64,000 nucleotides of DNA from Heligmosomoides polygyrus polygyrus (Eukaryota > Nematoda > Chromadorea > Rhabditida > Heligmosomidae). The DNA lies in contig OX377201.1 of NCBI GenBank assembly GCA_947396885.1, positions 69,786,983 to 69,850,982 on the forward strand, given 5' to 3'. The notes below the pieces were generated by a model. It ran no database searches. It saw nothing but the letters and a program-made list of their open reading frames with translations, and had not been told where the DNA came from. The position numbers were made by a program, and so were the translations under genes. Shown here piece after piece: positions 49,090 through 59,411 of this stretch (position 1 is its first letter; each line of letters starts with the position of its first letter).

Positions 49090-49332
49090 CGGGGCAGACA
49101 TAACACCAACGCCGCACGAACCCCCCCCCCTGGCGTCGCGCACGGTGCGCGACGAAATTGGACGAGTTGTCGCGGTCCGATGCTTTCGACGTCTACAAAC
49201 GCTTCCTACAGGGACATGAGGCATGCATTTGCCTTGTTTCAACGTTTCTTGGAGATTGTATATGCACGCACTCCAACGCGACGTCGCACGCGGCTAGCGC
49301 GCGACGTCACGTTGGAGTTAGGTCCTGGAGCC
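49090..49332. mobile_element. Mutator-like MITE, copy 2
   Basis: 243 bp flanked by an exact 9-bp duplication, GTCGACGTA (49081-49089 and 49333-49341). Its ends match copy 1 at 15791, with a shared GACGAAATTGGACGA block inside. It shows that the family's target duplications are 9-10 bp. Confidence 0.78.
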
Positions 49333-49341
49333 GTCGACGTA

Positions 49342-50025
49342 GTTTCAGCGGAGTAGTTGATCAGAACCGCCGTCACCCTTCCTCACTCATACCTACCGTA
49401 GCCTACCGAAATCGAGCGCAATTTCAAGAAGGGCTCCATATTCGTGACCAACGCCTTATGCAACCTCGTTCAGTAAGGTTTTAGAGAAGAGAAATATGTG
49501 GTCCTGAATCTGAGCGAAATCAGTGATTAAATAACATCTTTTGGACAAGATCTGGAGAAATTCAAAAACTAACGAAAACGAAAATTTCTGAACTAGATTA
49601 CCGTAGCCTGTCGTAAACAGCCAAAATGTTAAAAATAGACCTCGTATTGGTGATGAGGCGAAAACTACGTGTTTCTTTTGCCTCTCCTCAACCCCTGGGG
49701 CCGTGAATGTACAACAGCGTCCTTATAAGGATTAGGGGGTGAACCTCACCAGACCAGGATTTACCCCACTAAAGTCTGGAGTTTAAACATGAAGAAAGCA
49801 TTAAAGATTCCAAGGAGGCATGCATTCGTTACCACACCATATATGCATAGAAAAACAACGCAGTGAATAAACTTTTAAAGAATCTGTAATTGGACGCGAG
49901 GAGGGAAAAGAAGTCAGCCGCTTGCAGCCAAAAGAAGTTATAAGAAACGAAAAGCTGCTACCGCAACTATGACAGCGCTGAAACTTCGAGGCGAAACCAA
50001 GTTCAGGACCTTAACAGACCATCTG
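49342..50025. other. Repeat-derived DNA without genes
   Basis: TACCGTAGCCTACCG and CGCAATTTCA motifs near 49390-49420 and 49600 relate this stretch to the foldback element at 50656. No coding feature is seen. Confidence 0.4.
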
Positions 50026-50033
50026 AAAAGTTT

Positions 50034-50245
50034 GGCGCAATGTGGCTCGGAGGGGGGGGGGGGGGGTCACCCCCCTACTCAGTGTCCGCCTTAGTGAAGG
50101 ATACGTGTGTGTGAAATTACATCGGAAATGGCCTACCTCAGTTCACTGTAGGGGTAGAACACACCAGTGCTGCAAAAAAATTCCGGTTTCAAGAAGCACA
50201 AACCATTGTGTAGGGGGGGGACCCCCCCCCGAGCCACATTGCGCC
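50034..50245. mobile_element. hAT-like MITE with poly-G/C arms
   Basis: 212 bp, flanked by an 8-bp duplication, AAAAGTTT (50026-50033 and 50246-50253). The inverted termini GGCGCAATGTGGCTCGG run into G and C tracts. An 8-bp duplication fits hAT-type transposition. No coding capacity. Confidence 0.78.
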
Positions 50246-50655
50246 AAAAGTTTCGCTGCAGCGATCACACTGGCCTTCTAACAAATAGGCAAATGGGAAC
50301 CCAATACTCAATATTACAAAAGGAAGGCAGCGCGGGTCCTGGGAAATCGCGTAGAAATAGGGCGCGCATTTGTGTGTATGTTGTGCAATTACAACACAAC
50401 CACGTGAAATAACGCCTTCTCGGTGGAGCGCGCTACATCACGACTGGAGCGCGCTCTGTTGCTTGTGACGCTAGGTAAAGGTGGGGTCCTAGCGTTCTAA
50501 CCCCTCGTCCCTTGGCCCGCCCATCCCCAACCCCTGGGCTTGGTTGAGAGTCCAATGACTGCCTTTCAAGATGGTGGAGCCGCAGACATTTGCCACGCCT
50601 CTGTTTAACTACGCGGTAAGGGTGCCGGTGTGAAGGAGGTGCGAAGAGGAGTAGG

Positions 50656-51636
50656 GGCACTAGTTAAAAGTTCCGACTCCACCGACAAGACTTCGGTCGA
50701 AAAAATTTTTTTCGCTGAAACTTCGCCTAGGGGGGTTATTTGGGGTGCTGATCACGAATCGGATATCCGTTTTTCATGATTCGGTCGGAGACCACCCATA
50801 CCGATAACGTGGGTGGTCCAGGCAGGGTCACCGATTTCGCTGAAACTTCGTCTAGGGGGGTTATTTGGCGTGCTGAACACGAATCTGACAACCGTTTTTC
50901 GTTTTACGCTGCAGTACGGTAGGTTACGGTAGGTACGGGTAACTAAGGCTGCCGAGGTCATAGTCACCAATTTTGCCCAAACTTCGTCTAGGGGGTTATT
51001 TGGGGTGCTGATCACGAATCTGGCATCCGTTTTTCGTTTTACGCTGGAATACGGTAGATTACGGAAGGTGCGTATGACTGATGTAATGGTCACCGATTTC
51101 GCCCAAACTCCGGCGTAAAACGAAAAACGGATGTCAGATTCATGATCGGCACCCCAAATAACCCCCTAGGCGAGGTTTGGGTAAAATCGATGACTATGCC
51201 CTCGGCAGCCTTAATTACCTTTAGCTACCGTAATCTACCGTAATCGGCCGCAATTTCAAAAACGGATGTCAGATTCGTGCTCAGCACCCCAAATAACCCC
51301 CTAGGCGAGGTTTGGGTAAAATCGATGACTATGCCCTCGGCAGCCTTAATTACCTTTAGCTACCGTAATCTACCGTAATCGGCCGCAATTTCAAAAACGG
51401 ATGTCAGATTCGTGCTCAGCACCCCAAATAACCCCCCTAGAGGAAGTTTCAGCGAAATCGGTGACCCTGCCTGGACCACCCATGTTAACGGTATGGGTGG
51501 TCTCCGACCGAATCGTGAAAAACGGATATCAGATTCGTGATCAGCGCCCCAAATAACCCCCCTAGACGAAGTTTCAGCGAAAAATTTTTTTTCGACCGAA
51601 GTCTTGTCGGTGGAGTCGGAACTTTTAACTAGTGCC
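50656..51636. mobile_element. Foldback element with internal repeats
   Basis: 981 bp, flanked by GGAGTAGG (50648-50655 and 51637-51644). Long inverted termini begin GGCACTAGTTAAAAGTTCCG. The arms contain copies of a motif with CGGATGTCAGATTCGTGATC and CCAAATAACCCCCCTAG, in both orientations. Pieces of the same repeat are at 57.6-58.7 kb. An 8-bp duplication suggests hAT-type mobility; the family is unknown to me. Confidence 0.7.
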
Positions 51637-51644
51637 GGAGTAGG

Positions 51645-52807
51645 GCGTTTGACGAGGACCTTACGAAGTGAGCAATGAGACTCTCTCGTTGCTGCGAGAT
51701 GAGCACTGCGCACGAGTTGTCAGGGGGTTGCCTAGGTACTGACCTTTCGGGAAGGCTATGCGGGAGCAGCATGCTCAGTGAGATTGGGCGACGAACATCG
51801 TGAGTGCGTCAGAGGTATTCGCTGAGGAGGAAATGGCGGTGACAAGCTCGGGAAGCGGAAGTGATATCGCAGTGAATGTTCTCGCTGTTCTGGAATTCCG
51901 CCAGTGTTTGCATTGGCGTGACCTCGTCTGAGAGAAAAAAGCCATGTGATGATATTGGTTGCTCACGTATCAACTTATTCTACTATTGACCACAACGGTC
52001 CTAATAAACCTTTGACGAGCCATAATGGTAAGCACAAAGGGGCCAAAATACTAGTGCAGATCAGAGCGCCATCACACGCTCATAACCAGGACACTCAATG
52101 AGCTTTACATGCGCTGGACATACCGACAATGCTCCGCCCTCACGATGTAGGCACTCCCATGGTGTAGCTTACCATTAGACAAACGGGGTTCAAGAGATGA
52201 AATGCGATGAGCACCGAAAACAGGGGAACACACAGGGTCGTGGAAGTGCTGCTGGAACAAAGCCTCGACTACAAAGGATTTATGCGCTGAAGAAGCCATA
52301 TAACTTTACAGGGAACACGGTCGAACGCCTTCTCCCAATCCAAGCAACCAACAGCAACCTGACTGGAGAACATTGTCTGCCAGCCAAGCCTTTGAGTATC
52401 TTAAAATTCCAACATCACTGATCAGGAGGAACTCCAAATAGCTGTTCGAGTTTGCAACGCCGCAAATCATATTTTGACGATTTGTTCCGAGCTTTAATGG
52501 ATTGTATGAAAGCACGTCGTTGTGTATTCATCATCAGGGAAACATCTATTCAGAACCATCGCAAATTTCCTGAAGTGGAGCGAGTCAGATTTGCACGAAC
52601 TCGACCAGGGATGGGCGGAATTTCTGTCTTCTGATTTCCTCTCAATTTTGGGCAAAAATTTTCTGTGCTCTATTTTCTGGGAAAATGGCCAAAAATTGGC
52701 CAGAAAACGGCAAATAGAGCCGCGAGCAAAATTATATAACAGAAATCCAATAAATTATTCAAAAAGTATCATAGAATCATGAGTTTCGTCTCAAGTTAAT
52801 GTTCCTA
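51645..52807. other. No recognised feature
   Basis: Short frames only. Nothing matches a family I know, and no terminal repeats were seen. Confidence 0.4.
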
Positions 52808-52810
52808 GCT

Positions 52811-53131
52811 CATTCGCGACAATGTCCACACATATGAGTGGACAGCGAAGAGGGCGCGATGGACGGTGTCCACTCATATGTGTGGACGGGAATTTTTTGG
52901 GATGAACTTCTTTTTTTGATGTTTTTGTTCGATTTTCCTTTCAAATTCCCAAATTATAGTAACAAACCAATGTCCAGATCTTCTTCCAAAGATCGATTGA
53001 AATTTACTTACAGAAAGTAACACCTCGCGAGGGACGATGTCCACACAAATGTGTGGGCACCCGCGCGCGCCAACAAGGCGGCGGGCCGTCGCGCGCATTG
53101 TGCGCGAGAACACTCTTGTCGCGAATGTGCT
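52811..53131. mobile_element. TA-flanked MITE
   Basis: 321 bp. GCTCATTCGCGACAA at the left and its near-complement TTGTCGCGAATGTGC at the right, each next to TA. Inside, TGTCCACACATATGAGTGGA and its mirrored copy form a subterminal palindrome (52820-52888), and part of it recurs near 53040. TA flanks suggest a Tc1/mariner-type origin. Confidence 0.65.
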
Positions 53132-53724
53132 AGAGTGTTTTAAATTGCAAGCATACGATGTTTTTGGATGTCCTTGTGTATAAGTTGCGCCATACACTCG
53201 AAACTATGCCGCTTTGTTTGTTTGATTGTATAGGTGCTGCAAAAATGCAGTCCCTTCATAGGACTTCATTTCTCGGCTTCCAAAATTTGGCTTTGTATTC
53301 TTTTCAATCTCAACTGTAGTTTGCAGTATCTACGATTACTTGCAAATTTATATTAAGGCTAGAAAACTAGTGTTCTGAGAGGCATTTAAGTATCTCTTAA
53401 CTAACCGTTTGTCTTCTTAAGTAACTGTGGATAGTATTATTCTTCACCTCCGGTAGTTGAAATTTGTTGGCCAGTCTTCTCAATCTGATCTGGTCGCTTC
53501 CTGCAGGGCCTTTGGCGGAGCTGCTTTTCTAACTCTGAACTTTGCTCAGCTTTTGGTTGTCAAAAAAATAGTAGGAGACAGAAAAGTTTTAGTTACGTTT
53601 GATTTCGCTGATGTAGTGATGCAGTAGTGATGCATGAAAATTTTCTTGGATCATCTGTATCATCTGTCGTCCTATCGATCATCGAGATATTCGAACGGGC
53701 ACCAACAACGTCAGCAACGGATGT

Positions 53725-54445
53725 TCGCTCCGTTGAGCAAGAATGGGTAATCAGAAACTTGTCCGTTCCTCATGAACATCGTCTTCGTAAGATTCAGCTG
53801 CAGTCCTACGTTCCCACATACACGATCGAAGTCGGCCAGCATTCGCTCCGCCTGGCTGATGCTCGGTGTTATGAGCACGATGTCGTCAGCGAAGCGAAGA
53901 TGGTGCAGTTGCCGGTCCTCGACCTTCACTCCCATGTCTTCCCATTCTAGTTCGTGCATGACGTTTTCGAGGGTGGCGCTGAAGAGCTTCAGGGATATGG
54001 TATCCCCTTGCCGAACCCCTCTCCTTGCGTCGATGACGACGTCGTTGTGCAGTGGTGAGATCTTGGTCGTGAATCCACTATGCAGCTTTCGGTGCACTCT
54101 GATGTAGTGAGTAGGAACGCCCTGAGTGAGCAGGGCATCGAGGACCGCTTCAGTCTCGACGGAGTCGAATGCCTTCTTCAGGTCGATGAACGTAGGGCAC
54201 AGCGGCAGCTTGTCCTCTCGCGATGCTTCGATGAGCTTCGTGATGATGTGTACGTGGTCGATCGTGCTGAATCCTCTCCAAAATCCTGCTTGTTCGCTGA
54301 CTGTCCTTCGTTCGGCGTTCTGCTAATCCTATTTAGGATGACTCGAGTGAACAGCTTGTAAACAAGGGACAGCATGCAGATCGGGCGATGGTTGCTAGTG
54401 TCGTGCACGTCTTCGTTCTTGTACACCCAGACGGTACTGCTGGTG
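53725..54445 (-). pseudogene. RTE-like reverse transcriptase fragment (intron-27 LINE family)
   Basis: A minus-strand piece of the LINE at 17188. [33 protein letters not shown] and [16 protein letters not shown] (catalytic FADD) are almost the same as in that copy. Both ends are truncated, the frame is shifted near 54200, and no tail is present. Confidence 0.9.
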
Positions 54446-54481
54446 AGTGGTGTGCGTAAATGAAAGGTCATCGAGGCGATA

Positions 54482-55029
54482 ATGGCTGAGCTAAGTTCAT
54501 ACCGCATTCAAAATGAAGAGCTTAAGAAGGAGTTAGATCTTCTGCGTAGTGAAATTTCCTCTCGCACTCCTTCTCAGGATATGTCTTCGCCTATTACCAA
54601 TTCTACGTTAACAACAGGGCTCGCTTCCGCCGCACAAGCAACTGTGTCCACGGAAGGAATTGAGAGACAACGCTCTGTTGTAATCATTGGCATTTCTGAG
54701 CTTAACTCTTCCAAATCTAGGGATAGAGTTTCCCATGATTTCATGAATATATGCAATATCTTAGATTTTCTAAATGTGGACTGTAGCCCAGTTACTGTCT
54801 ACGGCGTATGGCGGTTAACCTCTCGCATCAGCTACGTTGATTCTCCGAACACCGCGTATTCCTTCGGGAATCGCTGTCGCAAGAGGACTTGAAACGAAGA
54901 CGCAAGGAGCGAAATGCCACAAGGGCAGATGATAGCCGTGCTTCGCCTGGCTCGCCTATTCGGTACTCACCGGGACGAAACAGCACGCCTGCGCTTGTGG
55001 CTGATGCTCCTTCCTATGCGCAGGGAAAC
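54482..55029 (+). pseudogene. ORF1-like protein remnant of a non-LTR retrotransposon
   Basis: Begins MAELSSYRIQNEELKKELDL, a short coiled coil. RQRSVVIIGISEL follows (about 54664-54702), then an RRM-like segment with LNVDCSPVTVYGVWRL. After a frameshift near 54850 the stretch reads RESLSQEDLKRRRKERNATR and ends QGN at 55029. This layout resembles ORF1 products of CR1/L1-type elements in nematodes; the family assignment is inference. Confidence 0.6.
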
Positions 55030-56860
55030 TAGGTAGTTGGTGTTGTACAAGCCTCACCTGCATTTTTGCACCGCACCTTGTGCTACCTACAAAACCCTTG
55101 AGTTGCTGCTGAAAAGATTTACACCTGACAGAGCTATTGCTCTCCGAACACACCTACGCATGGAAGTAAGGGAAGATAGAAGCGGAGTGATCATGCTGCC
55201 ACCCACTCGATTGATAAGCTCGGACCTATATTCATTGTGTACGGCGCCCTCTCTGAGCAGTTTTGGTATAACGGAGCACTGGCGACGTACGTTGTGCTTG
55301 AGACCCTCCGAAAACATCCCTTGGGAAATAAGCTGCTCCAACAGCAGAAAGCTTGCTCCAGTCATTTTTTGGCCACCAACTGAGCAAATAGGGTGTTCTG
55401 GTGAATTTGTATATACGATTGCGTAGATCTCAAAAAGACGGATCGAACGGTATCAACTCACTTTTCAAAAAACCTAAAACTGGAGGAGTTATGAGCCAAA
55501 CTAGAGGAGATTAGAAAAAGACAACTCGTCCACGGTCGCACTTCGCAATGAGGCGCAAGTTTTCAATTTCGAACATTTTCATGGCTTCATATGAACTATG
55601 CACAGAGCTCGAGCTCCTGAGTTCAAAAATGCCCCTGGTTTTTCAAAGGAAACTTTTAGGCGAGTTTTGCCCAAAACACGCAAAAACCGAAAAATCGTTG
55701 TTTTTGTGTCTATTCAAACTCGTCCTGTACTGTAGATGAGAAATGTTTGTGATGCCAATTGCTTTCAGCATTACTGAAGGAATTGTGTGCTGTAGTTGGT
55801 AACAGACGCGTAGAGCTAACACAGCGCTTCTGAGAAAAGTCAGATTTTTGAACGATTTTTTGAAACTTTGGTTAGTTTCTAGTTCCGTTAGGCAGTGTTC
55901 GGTTTGGTTCCTCAATAGGAGAGCGTACCACGAGCAGTTTTATTTCGTTCTTTCCAGGAAACAGGCCGAAGCGTTTTAGAAAGAGTAGTTACGCATACCA
56001 CCAGTGGTATGCGTAACTACTATTTCTAAAACGTTGCACTGGTGGTGATATCCCATGCTCCACGAGGTGCCACTGGAAACTGCTTGCTTCTGCGAGCTAA
56101 GCTAAACACGAATATTCGAATGCAGGTGACACGCCGTTGTCACAGGCCAGCCTAAGGAGATCCAATGTCAAATCACATGGTTGAAGATGTTATGTGATTG
56201 TCGAGATAGTGCTGAGTGTGAGAAATATGCGAGGGTTCCTGATGCGCGGACGGCAGTGGTGGAGGAGAGGGGCGGGGGAGTGAATGAGCTAGTCCGAAAG
56301 TCCTAGAACGTAAGCAGGACCTGCGTATCAATGCTGGTTTGTGGGTACGTTGACGAGCCGCTCATGCGAGTTGGAAGAAGCACTGGAGCTTCTGTGTGGT
56401 GCAGCACACGAGGTTGCCCTGCTGCAAGTCACAAATTTTCAAAAGCTGATATGACCCATACGAGAGATTTGCACATCACATTTCAAGTTTTTTGGTGTTA
56501 GGAAACGTATGAAAAACCTACCATTGAACGGAAATCAGTCATGTATTTTTTAATGTACAGAAGCTTTTGCAAAGCTTTTATGATACCTGTGTTCGAATCC
56601 CACGGATCGCCTTCTCCTTCCTAGCTACGAAAATTGCCTGACGCTGTTTAAGCTTATTCCGCTTCAAGTCAGGTGGATAATATATGACTTGGTTTTTTAC
56701 TTTCGCATTTTCAGGGAAGAGATGAATCTCACAGCGAACAAGTACAGGGTTTTTCGGCCCGTTAGTCCAAGGCAAAAGCATCATCTACCGCAGAATTCAG
56801 TGTGCTGGTAGAGATAAGCTGTTCGATAATGTGTTTTTCCGGTGCTCTAGATGGTTCCGT
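55030..56860. other. No recognised gene; one strong hairpin
   Basis: Open frames are short and unsupported. The only clear structure is the palindrome at 55971-56038. Confidence 0.4.
55971..56038. repeat. Perfect-core palindrome
   Basis: AGTAGTTACGCATACCAC and its exact complement are separated by CA (56003-56004). The outer 14 bp on each side (GCGTTTTAGAAA and its counterpart) pair with few mismatches. Confidence 0.85.
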
Positions 56861-56866
56861 CTCTTA

Positions 56867-56999
56867 GGCCTATGTTATACTCCCGCGGGAGCATCCGCGG
56901 ACGGGCGGGGATCGCGCCGGGATCCCTCAGCTGGTCAATCGCCGCGCCCCGCTACGCCCGCCGTCCGCGGATCGTCTCCGACAGACGACGAGAGGGCTG
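56867..56999. mobile_element. Foldback MITE with decayed right end
   Basis: After TTA (56864-56866), GGCCTATGTTATACTCCCGC and GGGAGCATCCGCGGACGG match the MITE at 57003. The right side pairs only at CCGTCCGCGGAT before diverging. It ends at TTA 57000-57002, shared with the next element. Confidence 0.6.
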
Positions 57000-57002
57000 T
57001 TA

Positions 57003-57171
57003 GGCCTTTGTTATACTCCCGCGGGAGCATCCGCAGAACGTTCGCGACGAACGGTGCACCGCGGCGGGCGTGGCGTGGCGCGGCGATTGGCCAGGTGGGG
57101 GATCTCGGCGCGATTCCCGCCCTTCCGCGGATGCTCCCGCGGGAGTATAACAGGTGCCTATAACTCAGGCC
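57003..57171. mobile_element. Foldback MITE, TTA-flanked (Harbinger-like)
   Basis: 169 bp between TTA at 57000-57002 and 57172-57174. GTTATACTCCCGCGGGAGCA near the left end is mirrored by TGCTCCCGCGGGAGTATAAC near the right end. The right TTA also borders the 2-kb palindrome. Confidence 0.75.
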
Positions 57172-57395
57172 TTACCAGGATACTATCTCAACGGTAGGTC
57201 GGAACGGCGCAAGTGTTGTATATGGGCAGAACCGCCTCTCTCTGGGTAGTAACAAACTGCAGGTATCTCGACCCCAATACAACTCTGCGCAGAGTTAGGG
57301 GCGACGGAAGTCGCGGGTTGGCGCCCTGTTGATTCACGTGCTCCACAGCTGACGGGCGCGCGCGGGATGAGGACTCGTATCGCGGCTAAGCGCAG

Positions 57396-57470
57396 TGCTC
57401 AGGTGGCGTAGTAGGGAAGAGCTCGGGCTCGTAAACGTGGGGTCGGGGGTTTGGATCCTGCAGACTGCCT
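57396..57470 (+). repeat. tRNA-like segment in the palindrome arm
   Basis: GGTGGCGTAGTAGG resembles a polymerase III A-box and GGGTTTGGATCC (about 57448) a B-box, as in a decayed tRNA or SINE head. The mirrored copy is at about 58870-58945. Stems do not pair well enough to call a tRNA gene. Confidence 0.4.
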
Positions 57471-57597
57471 TTGTTTTGCACTTTTGCAAAATCCATGTTT
57501 ATCATATAAGTAATCCATCTAGGGGTACCATAGTGTGTTATAGAGCATGTTTACATATAACATACCACCCATACAGTTAACAAGGCTGGCCCAGGCA

Positions 57598-58004
57598 GGG
57601 TCACCCTTGTTAACGGTATGGGTGGTCTCCGACCGCATCGTGAAAAACGGATGTCAGATTCGTGATCTCGTGATCAGCACCCCAAATAACCCCCCTAGAT
57701 AAAGTTTCAGCGAAAATTTTTTTTTTTGACCGAACTCTGAAACGGATGTCAGATTCGTGATCAGCACCCCAAATAACCCCCTAGACAAAGTTTCAGCGAA
57801 AAATTTTTTTTTGACCGAACTCTTGTCGGTGGAGTCTGAACTTTTTACTAGTGCCACCAAATAACTATCGTTACATAACTATAGCTTCACACAAAATAGG
57901 CTTAAAATAAGTATCACACAGAAGTGAACGTTTTAGCTAATCTGTAGTTTGGAGCATATGTTATATGTAAACGTGCTCTATAACACACTATGGTACCCCT
58001 AGAT
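57598..58004 (+). repeat. Direct repeat, copy 1, ending at the gap
   Basis: Matches 58415-58825 with few differences, and stops exactly where the N run begins. Confidence 0.85.
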
Positions 58005-58204
58005 NNNNNNNNNNNNNNNNNNNNNNNNNNNNNNNNNNNNNNNNNNNNNNNNNNNNNNNNNNNNNNNNNNNNNNNNNNNNNNNNNNNNNNNNNNNNNNNN
58101 NNNNNNNNNNNNNNNNNNNNNNNNNNNNNNNNNNNNNNNNNNNNNNNNNNNNNNNNNNNNNNNNNNNNNNNNNNNNNNNNNNNNNNNNNNNNNNNNNNNN
58201 NNNN
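58005..58204. other. Assembly gap (200 N)
   Basis: Exactly 200 unknown bases inside the palindrome; true length unknown. Confidence 1.
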
Positions 58205-58414
58205 TTATTTGGGGTGCTGATCACGAATATGACATCCGTTTTTCACGATTCTGTCTCTACCTGCCGTCATCCGCAGAAACTTTAAAAATGTAATCCTGTG
58301 CCTTCCTGTATCTATATTATTCAGCCGAATCGTGAAAAACGGATGTCAGATTCGTGATCAGCACCTCAAATAACCCCCCTAGACGAAGTTTCAGCGAAAT
58401 CGGTGACCCTGCCT

Positions 58415-58825
58415 GGGTCACCCTTGTTAACGGTATGGGTGGTCTCCGACCGCATCGTGAAAAACGGATGTCAGATTCGTGATCTCGTGATCAGCACCCC
58501 AAATAACCCCCCTAGATAAAGTTTCAGCGAAAATTTTTTTTTTTTGACCGAACTCTGAAACGGATGTCAGATTCGTGATCAGCACCCCCAAATAACCCCC
58601 TAGGACAAAGTTTCAGCGAAAAATTTTTTTTTGACCGAACTCTTGTCGGTGGAGTCTGAACTTTTTACTAGTGCCACCAAATAACTATCGTTACATAACT
58701 ATAGCTTCACACAAAATAGGCTTAAAAATAAGTGTCACACAGAAGTGAACGTTTTAGCTAATCTGTAGTTTGGAGCATATGTTATATGTAAACGTGCTCT
58801 ATAACACACTATGGTACCCCTAGAT
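58415..58825 (+). repeat. Direct repeat, copy 2
   Basis: Second copy of 57598-58004, including TTTTTACTAGTGCCACCAAA. It runs on into the right palindrome arm, while copy 1 runs into the gap. Confidence 0.85.
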
Positions 58826-59170
58826 GGATTACTTATATGATAAACATGGATTTTGCAAAAGTGCAAAACAAAGGCAGTCTGCAGGATCCAAACCCCCGAC
58901 CCCACGTTTACGAGCCCGAGCTCTTCCCTACTACGCCACCTGAGCACTGCGCTTAGCCGCGATACGAGTCCTCATCCCGCGCGCGCCCGTCAGCTCTGGA
59001 GCACGTGAATCAACAGGGCGCCAACCCGCGACTTCCGTCGCCCCTAACTCTGCGCAGAGTTGTATTGGGGTGGAGATACCTGCAGTTTGTTACTACCCAG
59101 AGAGAGGCGGTTCTGCCCATATACAACACTTGCGCCGTTCCGACCTACCGTTGAGATAGTATCCTGGTTA

Positions 59171-59304
59171 GGCCCCGTTTATACTTCCGACGCCGAGCGG
59201 CGCGACGGCGTGCAAAATGGTCAAATTGATCGATCGCGTCGCTCAATCAATACGCCCACCATGCGTGGCGTAGCGTCGCTCGGCGTCGAAGTATAAACGG
59301 GGCC
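59171..59304. mobile_element. Foldback MITE, TTA-flanked (Harbinger-like)
   Basis: 134 bp between TTA at 59168-59170 and 59305-59307. It starts GGCCCCGTTTATACTTCCGA and ends with its near-complement. GGCC..GTTTATAC ends with a 3-bp TTA target are characteristic of PIF/Harbinger elements. Confidence 0.82.
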
Positions 59305-59411
59305 TTAGGCCTTTGCCGTACCATCACTCACCCCGAGTGACGCCTAATGATATGCACCCATATCGATTCCATCGCGCCGCCCGATCGATATGGAAGCATA
59401 TCATTAGACGC

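Larger units (their letters stand above)
57175..59167. repeat. 2-kb palindrome with assembly gap
   Basis: Arms 57174-57564 and 58777-59168 are near-perfect inverted copies, starting CCAGGATACTATCTCAACGG. TTA flanks both outer ends. The centre holds fragments of the 50656 foldback repeat in direct duplication and the 200-N gap. Confidence 0.85.

Noticed and set aside
50656..51636. Regularly spaced repeats resembling a CRISPR array or satellite
   Set aside because: Eukaryotic context, repeats in both orientations, terminal inverted repeats and an 8-bp duplication fit a transposon.
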